A DNA stretch of 38,297 nucleotides from Candidatus Obscuribacterales bacterium. GTDB lineage: Bacteria > Cyanobacteriota > Vampirovibrionia > Obscuribacterales > Obscuribacteraceae. Position 1 is the first letter of the stretch. The number at the start of each line of letters is the position of its first letter. The notes beneath the pieces are model-generated. The model did no database searches. It was not told the DNA's origin and worked only from the letters and a program-made list of their open reading frames with translations. Below are positions 32,528 to 38,297 of the stretch, one piece after another. The translations under genes and the position numbers were made by a program. The stretch lies in NCBI GenBank assembly GCA_019745415.1, contig JAIETF010000059.1:1-38297 (forward strand), written 5' to 3'.

Positions 32528-32540
32528 CAGCGGAGAGACC

Positions 32541-32906
32541 ATGTCAATTTTGAGTCTCATAGCCATTGGTCTTTTCGCCGGCACCATGAGCGGCATTCTC
32601 GGTCTGGGAGGCGGAGTCTTTCTGGTACCGCTGCTTAATTTGAGCGGGCTTGCCCAACCGACAGCCCAAGGCACTTCACTAGCCTTGTTGAGCTTGCCGG
32701 TGGCTGCGGCAGCCGCCTATGCTTATTTCAAAGAAGGCAAGGTCAAGCTCTATCTCTTACCCTGGTTGTTTTGCAGCTTTGTCATAGGCAGTTACTTAGG
32801 CGCCACCGAAGCCCTGGCTTTGTCGGCAAAAACGCTTGAGAAAGTCTTTGGGATTTTTCTGATCGCCCTTGGTATCAAAACACTGCTTAAGCGCAAGCAT
32901 AAGTGA
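32541..32906 (+). CDS. Half-length TauE/SafE (TSUP) transporter, subunit B
   Basis: The ATG at 32541 has GGAGAG upstream; the frame reaches back to 32496 but overlaps the previous gene. The 121-residue protein again has one TSUP repeat: GTMSGILGLGGGVFLVPLL and AQGTSLALLSLPVAAAAAY, with four TM helices and a basic tail (KRKHK). Its close similarity in layout to subunit A and the 13-bp gap suggest that the two form a heterodimer equal to one full-length transporter. The cargo is likely a sulfur-containing anion; the nearby Cys-rich metal proteins hint at a link with metal-thiol chemistry. Confidence 0.87.
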   Translation: MSILSLIAIGLFAGTMSGILGLGGGVFLVPLLNLSGLAQPTAQGTSLALLSLPVAAAAAYAYFKEGKVKLYLLPWLFCSFVIGSYLGATEALALSAKTLEKVFGIFLIALGIKTLLKRKHK

Positions 32907-33086
32907 AAGGGGACTGGACCCCTGATTATAGAGGGGTTTATAGACTACATTTAGATGTTGAACCCTACGTCGCAAAAACGCTGGTTAAAATAGCGCTAGA
33001 CAGTCCAACAAGCAAGAAGACAGCTCTTATCGTAAAGATCTGGATTAGTCTGCTGAAAAGTATTGAGGATTTTGCGGTGTAAGGCA

Positions 33087-33512
33087 TTAGACAGAAGGAC
33101 TGGCAACGGCTCCTTCTATTCTTCTGCAAAGCGGCATAAGGCAAATGATTACTGTAGTCGTTCCCGATAAAGTAAGGGCAGCTTGGAAGCTAATTGCAAA
33201 CTCAACCAATTCTGCATTTACACACAGTCGCGCCGAACAACCTGAAATGTTTTGAGAATCTCTTGTAATTGATTCACTGAAAAAACATTCAAACGAACTT
33301 CGGTCATCTAAGGCTACGATATCAAAGATGCTCTTTCCCTTAAGCTCTGGACCGGTAGTACCCAATAGCGTGTTTGCTTGAGGAGAGATCGATAAAATCT
33401 CTCCTCTTTCATCGGCTCCTAAAATCCCAACCGGAAGGTTGTTCAAAATAGTGGCACGTCTTCTAAGCTCTTCGATGGACAATTCAGCATCTTGGCTGTT
33501 GATGTTTGTCAT
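33087..33512 (-). CDS. Stand-alone PAS-domain protein
   Basis: The 141-residue protein is a single PAS domain (about 22-125): helix-linked ILNNLPVGILGADERGEILS, then SPQANTLLG and GKSIFDIV blocks, ending in a beta-strand core. No kinase, cyclase or DNA-binding output domain is attached. It would bind a small ligand or partner and may act in trans on a signalling protein. No clear ribosome site precedes the ATG. It lies alone, converging on the half-transporter genes about 180 bp away. Confidence 0.8.
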   Translation of the reverse strand: MTNINSQDAELSIEELRRRATILNNLPVGILGADERGEILSISPQANTLLGTTGPELKGKSIFDIVALDDRSSFECFFSESITRDSQNISGCSARLCVNAELVEFAISFQAALTLSGTTTVIICLMPLCRRIEGAVASPSV

Positions 33513-33839
33513 TTTTCTGATTCACAATCTTTTGATGGCGGCTTCTTTATAGTACATTACCTATGCAGATAAGCATTAGAGCAGCGAATTAAGGCAACAG
33601 ACGAGTTTAGAGAATTAGAAAATACTCTTCGATGACAATCTTTATTGTCGCTCAAAGGCCTAATTAGGTTTCCCAAAGTACCTTGAAACATTGAATAGTA
33701 GTATAAAGGGATGGTCGAAATGCAGCATCTAAAGTCGCTCTTGATAGTGTTATCTCTCATCACTGGAGTTAGATTAGTAGATAGAATCGGAAGAATCAGA
33801 GAATTTTGCTGCTGAAAACGCAGCCAGGAATACAATCAA
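33513..33839. other. 327-bp intergenic stretch, no supported gene
   Basis: AT-rich spacer between the divergently oriented PAS and SUKH genes, so it must carry both promoters. A minus-strand ORF (33557-33835) covers most of it, but it has no ribosome site, no domain and unusual composition, and I do not accept it. Confidence 0.55.
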
Positions 33840-34298
33840 ATGGAATTTGAAACACCTAGCAGCCAATTGAAAAAGTTAATAACTGCCGGATTCACCACTC
33901 CATCAGGTGGCTTTAAGGGCTGCTCGGAAACTGAAATAGATGCTTTAGAAAAGCATTTCACAGTTGTCCTTCCCAAAACCTACAAAGACTTCCTTCGCGT
34001 TTGTGGTAAAGATGCCGGCGGCCTGCTCAACTTCTGCCTGTATCAGTACTTTGATCTTGCGCAATTCATAGAGCCTCACCTTGCAGATTTGGCAGGAAAG
34101 TTTGATTTGCCGACGAATCATTTTGTATTCGTTTGGGACAATGACATTATTCTGTATTTCGACACTGCTGGAGGAGATGACCCGCCAGTCTGGCGATACG
34201 ATGAAGTCGAAAACAAAAGAGAACAAGTGTTCGATAGCTTTTCTGCCTGGTTCAGCGATCATGTCTCGGTCAATTTATCCGAACTAACTGAAAGCTAG
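33840..34298 (+). CDS. SMI1/KNR4 (SUKH) family protein
   Basis: The 152-residue protein has SUKH hallmarks: 'SETEIDALEKHFTVVLPKTY' at about 29-48 followed by KDFLRVCGKDAGG, a strand-rich centre, and 'VFDSFSAWFSDHV' near 131-143. Many SUKH proteins are immunity proteins against contact-dependent toxins, including RHS and nuclease toxins; others are general partners. It is over 26 kb from the RHS tip gene and divergent from the PAS gene, so it is not obviously its cognate. It may be an orphan immunity gene. AGGA lies about ten bases before the ATG. Confidence 0.88.
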   Translation: MEFETPSSQLKKLITAGFTTPSGGFKGCSETEIDALEKHFTVVLPKTYKDFLRVCGKDAGGLLNFCLYQYFDLAQFIEPHLADLAGKFDLPTNHFVFVWDNDIILYFDTAGGDDPPVWRYDEVENKREQVFDSFSAWFSDHVSVNLSELTES

Positions 34299-34486
34299 AA
34301 GGACGTTTACCATTCTTCCTAAGCTCTCTCCTAGAGTCGAGCAATCGTCTTCATTCAATCAAAACCTTTAAGCCGACTGCATTTCAACAGAAATCATCCA
34401 TTTCCACTATATACATTCATAGAATCGAATCAAAAGGAAAGCACACAGTAACCGACCGAAGAAACACCCAACGGCAAGTCAAAAAA

Positions 34487-34517
34487 AGGAGAACCTCCCT
34501 TGCGGGGAGGTTCTCCT
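34487..34517 (-). terminator. Intrinsic terminator of the 36.7-34.6 kb operon
   Basis: A perfect 13-bp stem (34487-34499 AGGAGAACCTCCC with 34505-34517) and a five-base loop, followed on the minus strand by a run of seven T (34481-34487 as A). It lies about 55 bp after the stop at 34571, a textbook rho-independent terminator for the minus-strand genes. Confidence 0.93.
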
Positions 34518-34570
34518 CGAATGCGCCAAAGTCTGTCTCATCGACTCTCGCAGCACGCCTCGGCAGCCGC

Positions 34571-34927
34571 TCAGGCCGTTTTGGTCACGCTCTGGTAAAG
34601 CTTCAACCAGGTGAGAATCTGAGCGACACAGCGGTCGGCTGGGCAGAGACCAGCTCCGAATGGGTCCTCGGCGTCCATATCGGGCGCCTCATAGGGTTCC
34701 TCAAAATTCGCCAGATAGCGACTCTCTTCCCAATCACTCTGCGTGGCGGCAATCTGCATCGAGAGCTTCCTGCCCCGAGCCCTGAAATAGACGAACTCAC
34801 TGGTCTTCAGTTCGCCAAGAAACTGCACTGGCACGGCGCCGTACGGTCCTCGCCAGTGGGTGAAACAGCCTGAATCTTGCAGAGCAGTCTGGGCACTTGC
34901 CTGCAAGGCGATATCAGCGTTAGTCAT
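34571..34927 (-). CDS. Hypothetical protein, 118 aa
   Basis: I do not recognise this protein. It has no signal peptide or TM segment. The sequence mixes helices (MTNADIALQASAQTALQD) with strand-like stretches (GAVPVQFLGELKTSEFVYFR), then an acidic middle (EEPYEAPDMDAEDPFG) and a C-terminal helix (CVAQILTWLKLYQSV). AAGGAGAC precedes the ATG. It is the last gene of a three-gene operon, 41 bp after the lipoprotein gene and just upstream of the terminator. The operon context suggests an envelope-linked function, but no role can be assigned. Confidence 0.72.
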   Translation of the reverse strand: MTNADIALQASAQTALQDSGCFTHWRGPYGAVPVQFLGELKTSEFVYFRARGRKLSMQIAATQSDWEESRYLANFEEPYEAPDMDAEDPFGAGLCPADRCVAQILTWLKLYQSVTKTA

Positions 34928-34968
34928 CTATGAGGTCTCCTTAGATTTAGGTGGCAAGAGGTGATTGA

Positions 34969-36309
34969 TCAGTCCAGCTTGAAAGCAGGGCTGCGTTCTT
35001 TACCCCTTGGTGGTGGATTGAAAGACTCAATGGTGGCGATGGGTGAAAGCCCGGCGGGCACCAGCTTCTCCGCAGCGACAAGGGCATCGCTGTCATCTTT
35101 TGCTTGCACCTTCCTGGCTTCCTCAGTCAGAGAGGGCAGCAAATCGACCGTTGTGTACTGCGGCTCGCCATAGCTTGTATAGGCGGTCAGGGTGCCATCT
35201 TCATCGAAGGTTTTGTCCTCGTAGGGCGACCAATTTGAGGTCATGAAGATGCGAACCTTCCGCACGGATTTGCCGCCTGGATAAAACTCGACATCTCGCT
35301 TCTTACCGTCGGCTGAGGCAAGCAAATCCTCTACCGCAGACAGGTAGTAGCCATCGCTCACCACTCCCTGTTTGTCTGCAGGCAGCGAGTCAGGCAGCTC
35401 TTTCCAAGTCTGCTTGAAGCTCTCTTTGCCGCTCGCATCGAAATGCACCACTTGCATGGAGCCGTCCGACTGTTTAGAGCGTCTGCAGATTGCCTTGCCG
35501 TTTTCATAGACGGTGCTTGTGGTGCTGGAATAGCCTCGCGTCAGCTTCTCCAGCAGAGTTACTCCATCATTATGCCAGAGCAACACCTCGACCACTTTCT
35601 CTTCATCATAGACAAAGGAAAGCTTGCGAGAACCATCCTCGTTGAAGATATCGCGCCGTGCTCTCGCTGCACCTTCCTTGACGAGCAAAGAGTCCCGCCG
35701 ATTGGCTTTAGAAAAGACCATCTCTCCGATGAGGCGCCCGGTTTTGCCGTCGTAGGTGCGCACCGCTTCCACCCGGCTTTCCCGAGCGTAGCAGGTGACA
35801 ACCATGTCGGCACCGCTTCTCACCATGATTTCCTTGATGGTCTGGTCTTTGAAGTACAAAGTATCTTCAGCCAAGGTTGAGCCGTCCGCCTGAAAGAGTA
35901 TCTTTCGGTAGACAGCTCTATCGGTGACGAGGAAGGGCTGGGAGCCCAAGTCTTCCACGTCGCTCTTGGAACCACCCTTAGCTGCTTCAGCCTTCGGGTA
36001 GTAAATTGTGGCGCGCCTGGGGCGTCCCAGGTCATCGCAGTCGACCAAACAGGTCAGACCACCACGCCACTCGATGCGCATGCGACGATTGAGACCGGTG
36101 TGCTCATCGCGCTCGATGAGGCGTAAGGTCTCGTTGAACTTCGCATCTTTCAGTTGCACCGCCAAGGGTGGCGCCGGTGAGTTTTCTTGCGCGGCGCCGC
36201 GGTCTGCAGTAATGAAGGGCGTGGGGCTGCTCTTTTTGGAGCATCCAGAGAGGGCGGCCGGTAAAATTGAAACCAGTGCCGCCAAAAGCAGGGTCTTACG
36301 ACCTCTCAT
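34969..36309 (-). CDS. Lipoprotein with repetitive strand-rich body
   Basis: This 446-residue protein has a lipobox, Leu20-Ser-Gly-Cys23, after a classic hydrophobic leader. The body is made of short strand-turn units reminiscent of YD/MORN-like repeats ('YDGKTGRLIGEMVF', 'FNEDGSRKLSFVYDEEK', 'HFDASGKESFKQTWK', 'FDEDGTLTAYTSYG'), several carrying D/E-D/N-G turns. It likely forms an elongated beta solenoid or barrel-like shell on the membrane surface. AAGGA lies about 11 bases upstream of the ATG. It is the middle gene of the operon, after a three-helix membrane protein. GC content looks above that of the flanks. Confidence 0.8.
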   Translation of the reverse strand: MRGRKTLLLAALVSILPAALSGCSKKSSPTPFITADRGAAQENSPAPPLAVQLKDAKFNETLRLIERDEHTGLNRRMRIEWRGGLTCLVDCDDLGRPRRATIYYPKAEAAKGGSKSDVEDLGSQPFLVTDRAVYRKILFQADGSTLAEDTLYFKDQTIKEIMVRSGADMVVTCYARESRVEAVRTYDGKTGRLIGEMVFSKANRRDSLLVKEGAARARRDIFNEDGSRKLSFVYDEEKVVEVLLWHNDGVTLLEKLTRGYSSTTSTVYENGKAICRRSKQSDGSMQVVHFDASGKESFKQTWKELPDSLPADKQGVVSDGYYLSAVEDLLASADGKKRDVEFYPGGKSVRKVRIFMTSNWSPYEDKTFDEDGTLTAYTSYGEPQYTTVDLLPSLTEEARKVQAKDDSDALVAAEKLVPAGLSPIATIESFNPPPRGKERSPAFKLD

Positions 36310-36375
36310 TGTATTTTTTCCTTGCTGAAAAGGAGTGAAATGGGAAATAGCTCGCCCTGGGAACTTGTCTAAAAG

Positions 36376-36717
36376 CTAGAGACAGAGCAGGACGAGCCCT
36401 AGACCAAGAGCCGCACCCAGTGCTCCGTTCAGAGCGAAAAGCAAGCACTGCCGCCGCGGCTCGTTGAACTCCTCGTCTTCACTGCCTCGGCATTGGAGGT
36501 AGAGAAAGGCAGAGGCGGCGGCGCTGAAAATGCAGCTGACTGCAGACAGCGCCACTAGACACCAAGACGACGGCGCCTGTGTTTGCTTCATATAGCTCAT
36601 GAGGCTGGCGCTCGCCAAGGCGGCGCCCAGGAAAACGATGAAGTGCAGACCGGCATTAGCCAGCCTGTTCAGTTCGTAGCGTTGCTGCAGATCGTTCTCT
36701 TCGTTTCGGTAAGTCAT
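36376..36717 (-). CDS. Small membrane protein, three TM helices
   Basis: I choose the ATG at 36717 (MTYRNEENDLQQRYELNRLA) because GGAG lies six bases upstream; an ATG at 36729 overlaps that ribosome site. The 113-residue product has a charged N-terminus and TM helices at about 22-42, 52-75 and 90-112, with an acidic loop (SEDEEFNEPRR) between the last two. I do not recognise a family. It is the first gene of the operon with the lipoprotein and the 118-aa gene, so it may be a membrane partner for that lipoprotein. Confidence 0.72.
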   Translation of the reverse strand: MTYRNEENDLQQRYELNRLANAGLHFIVFLGAALASASLMSYMKQTQAPSSWCLVALSAVSCIFSAAASAFLYLQCRGSEDEEFNEPRRQCLLFALNGALGAALGLGLVLLCL

Positions 36718-36753
36718 AAATAGCTCCATTGATTGTTGAAGTTGACTGTCACT

Positions 36754-36777
36754 TCCTGAAACACATCCTGAAACACA
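36754..36777. repeat. 12-bp tandem direct repeat
   Basis: TCCTGAAACACA occurs twice head-to-tail without a gap, 37-60 bp upstream of the membrane-protein start. One-helical-turn spacing of identical half sites is typical of regulator binding sites such as those for OmpR-type proteins, so it is a candidate operator. Confidence 0.6.
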
Positions 36778-36794
36778 TATAGATACTGAGGTCT

Positions 36795-36822
36795 AGATAC
36801 AGCCCAGCGAAGGGTTGTATCT
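36795..36822 (-). promoter_or_regulatory. Hairpin upstream of the minus-strand operon
   Basis: AGATACAGCCC (36795-36805) pairs with GGGTTGTATCT (36812-36822), 11 positions with one G-T, and a six-base loop. It sits about 80 bp upstream of the operon's first start and next to the tandem repeat. It could be a 5'-UTR stem or a dyad operator. Confidence 0.45.
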
Positions 36823-37301
36823 AATTTGACTTGACTGGAGAAGCTGGTCGCCTTTCTTAGGTTTCTCCTTGAAAAAGAGTTTTTGTTTTAATTCACTTTG
36901 AACATAGATTGATCAATACTGGCGTGGCAAGCCATATCTGCTTCTCAATTGCTCTTGCTAAATTGAATCTCCGGCTTTTTATCTGCGCACCGCTCGCACT
37001 AGCTACATATGGCTAGGAATGGCTTAAATAGGATGTTTCTAAGGGTTCAAAACAACTAAAAATTGCAATAAGTTTGAAACATTTGATCTGCACAATCATG
37101 CCTGGCGAGGTATAAACTTTGCGACTCAATCGCCTACAATCAGCTTCACTGTGTCGTTTCGCTCATGAGTGAGTGCTTCTCATCGCACATTTACTAGTCA
37201 AGTTCGTAGCAAAGAAAAAGAGAAAAGAGAATCATTTTTTTTGCCTATTTGGCTTTAGTATTTATAAACGCTGGTAATGCTCGATAGGAGAGAAATTGGC
37301 A

Positions 37302-38138
37302 ATGACCGAGATATGCCCTCGCATCACCAAAGAAATGCTGCTGAGACAATGCCATGAAATCGGCATAAGCGCCGGCGATTCGATTATGGTGCACGCCGGA
37401 CTGCGTTCAGTGGGCGAGATTCTCGGCGGGCCGGATGTTCTTATTTCCGCACTTCTTGAAACGATTGGCAGCGATGGCACCCTTATGGTTTATGTAGGCT
37501 GCCAGACGCCCTATGACGATGTTGGTCGAGACATTTACAGCGAGGACGACGAGGCATTTATTCTGGAGCACTGCCCGCCTTTCCAACCAGATCGCAGCAG
37601 AGCAAGCCGCGATTTTGGAGCCTTTGCCGAGCTCTTCCGCACAACACCGGGAGTAATATGCAGCAGCAATGCCGGTTCTAGAATGGCTGCCTATGGAGCA
37701 AAAGCTGAATTTCTCACAGCCAATCACCCGGTCAATTACGGGCTGGGCAAGGATTCTCCACTGGAAAGGTTTTACGAAATAGGAGGCAAAGTCATACTAA
37801 TCGGCTCGGATACAGACGCTGTCACTATACTTCACTACGCAGAAGCAATAGCACCAATCAAAAACAAGCGGCTTTTCAATCTCAAGGTGCCTATCGAAAA
37901 GAGCGGCCAAACAATATGGATCGACATGGAGGAATACGATAGCGCCACAGGCATCAGAGACTGGCCTGATCGCTTCTTTGCCTTCATAGTAGAGCAGTAT
38001 ATTCAGTCTAGAAATCTCAAGGCTGGTCTTTTGGGAGGGGCGAGCACATATGTGCTCGAGGCCAAAGATCTAGTGCAGTTTGCCGTACCCATCATGGTAG
38101 AGACTGCTAATAACCTTGACGCTAGGCATAGCGAGTAA
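37302..38138 (+). CDS. AAC(3)-like N-acetyltransferase family protein
   Basis: The 278-residue protein matches the aminoglycoside 3-N-acetyltransferase (Antibiotic_NAT) fold family: 'DSIMVHAGLRSVGEILGGPD' at 26-45, 'TIGSDGTLMVY' at 55-64, 'NHPVNYGLGKDSPLERFYEI' with His142, and 'ILHYAEA' with His178. In aminoglycoside-modifying members a block 'RS-x-HP-x-x-S' precedes; here it reads CSSNAGS (120-126), so the His-Pro is missing. That argues for a substrate other than classical aminoglycosides, such as the FrbF- or YokD-like relatives. AGGAGAG is upstream; an in-frame TTG lies six bases earlier. It appears monocistronic. Confidence 0.88.
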   Translation: MTEICPRITKEMLLRQCHEIGISAGDSIMVHAGLRSVGEILGGPDVLISALLETIGSDGTLMVYVGCQTPYDDVGRDIYSEDDEAFILEHCPPFQPDRSRASRDFGAFAELFRTTPGVICSSNAGSRMAAYGAKAEFLTANHPVNYGLGKDSPLERFYEIGGKVILIGSDTDAVTILHYAEAIAPIKNKRLFNLKVPIEKSGQTIWIDMEEYDSATGIRDWPDRFFAFIVEQYIQSRNLKAGLLGGASTYVLEAKDLVQFAVPIMVETANNLDARHSE

Positions 38139-38214
38139 CCAAACTTGCCATTTCAATACTGCAAACCAGCAAAAAAATCCGAATAGAAAATTTTACTATC
38201 CCTTACAGTATAAC

Positions 38215-38228
38215 AAAAAAAAAAAAAA
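38215..38228. repeat. A14 homopolymer
   Basis: A run of 14 A lies between the acetyltransferase gene and the GC-rich window edge. Read on the minus strand it is a U14 tract, as would follow a transcript end. It is also a likely slippage and sequencing-error site. Confidence 0.7.
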
Positions 38229-38297
38229 TGGTATGGGGACGGTTGAGCGAGCCGGGGCGCACGCCCATCTCCCTGCCAGGCGAAATAGCCTACTGCT
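38229..38297. other. GC-rich, hairpin-prone window edge
   Basis: The composition changes abruptly after the A run. Short stems are visible (GGGCG-CA-CGCCC near 38258-38269; AGGC-GAAATA-GCCT near 38279-38292). In plus direction an ORF beginning at the ATG at 38228 (MVWGRLSEPGRTPISL) runs off the window. It may be the 3' end of a structured RNA on minus, or the start of a gene on plus; I cannot decide. Confidence 0.35.

Larger units (their letters stand above)
36718..37301. other. 584-bp intergenic with repeats, no gene seen
   Basis: This AT-rich stretch separates two divergent genes and must hold their promoters. It includes a 12-bp tandem repeat (36754-36777) and a hairpin (36795-36822) close to the membrane-protein gene. 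The rest shows T/A-rich tracts with no ORF that looks real on either strand. Confidence 0.6.

Noticed and set aside
32908..32940. Overlapping AGGGG/CCCCT stems after the transporter genes
   Set aside because: Only 4-5 bp stems, mutually exclusive and without a T tract; too weak to call a terminator.
33557..33835. 92-aa minus-strand ORF between the PAS and SUKH genes
   Set aside because: No Shine-Dalgarno and no domain; it fills a divergent promoter region.
1..38297. CRISPR arrays, tRNA and rRNA genes, transposases
   Set aside because: I looked for regularly spaced repeats, tRNA T-loop motifs, conserved rRNA blocks and DDE-type ORFs and saw none; a tool-based scan could still find a weak case.

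Overview
The window reads as a chromosomal segment of a free-living, Gram-negative-type bacterium. It carries lipoproteins with lipoboxes, Sec signal peptides, an OmpR-type two-component system and surface proteins, with good Shine-Dalgarno sites at many genes. By eye the GC content is near 50%, with a visibly GC-richer block at about 7.8-10 kb and 11.0-11.6 kb. The gene mix (giant RHS protein, Ser/Gln-rich secreted-type cysteine peptidase, an adjacent GH13/GH63-type pair, many unrecognised small exported proteins) makes me think of Candidatus Obscuribacterales/Melainabacteria (non-photosynthetic Cyanobacteriota). That is a recollection-based guess; no rRNA or marker gene in the window tests it.

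Layout. (1) 0-1.2 kb: a doubtful small exported ORF and a secreted TPR-like protein, both minus strand. (2) 1.3-12.3 kb: an 11-kb minus-strand gene string, read from 12296 downward: four-helix membrane protein, lipoprotein, unknown 260-aa protein, beta-helix protein, 84-aa protein with one YD-like motif, and a 2080-aa RHS protein with a degenerate transglutaminase domain and a variable C-terminal tip, closed by a hairpin. (3) 12.3-13.3 kb: about 1 kb without a convincing gene but with inverted repeats. (4) 13.3-17.3 kb: minus-strand small exported proteins, then a papain-like cysteine peptidase and a partner gene joined by a TAATG overlap. (5) 17.4-18.1 kb: a HAD phosphatase on plus, convergent with a minus-strand cluster (18.2-22.0 kb) of an S12 beta-lactamase-like hydrolase, DUF4239 membrane protein, M48 protease and AIM24-family protein, with ATGA/GTGA overlaps. 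(6) 22.1-24.8 kb: response regulator and PAS-containing histidine kinase. (7) 24.8-30.9 kb, plus: a GT39/ArnT-like glycosyltransferase, a GH13 alpha-amylase-family enzyme and a GH63/MGH1-like glucosidase. (8) 31.1-32.9 kb, plus: two exported Cys-rich proteins (one resembling copper-storage four-helix-bundle proteins) and two tandem half-length TauE/SafE transporters. (9) 33.1-34.3 kb: a lone PAS protein and a SUKH (SMI1/KNR4) protein. (10) 34.5-36.7 kb, minus: membrane protein, lipoprotein and a small cytosolic protein ending at a textbook intrinsic terminator. (11) 37.3-38.1 kb: an AAC(3)-family acetyltransferase-like protein, then an A14 run and a GC-rich, hairpin-prone edge.

The most unusual element is the RHS gene string. 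It combines a giant YD-repeat protein, a detached one-motif YD peptide, a beta-helix protein with lectin-like modules and conserved envelope proteins, and it lacks an obvious immunity gene directly after the RHS tip. The second is the metal/sulfur-looking cluster at 31-33 kb, where a transporter normally made as one duplicated chain is split into two adjacent genes.
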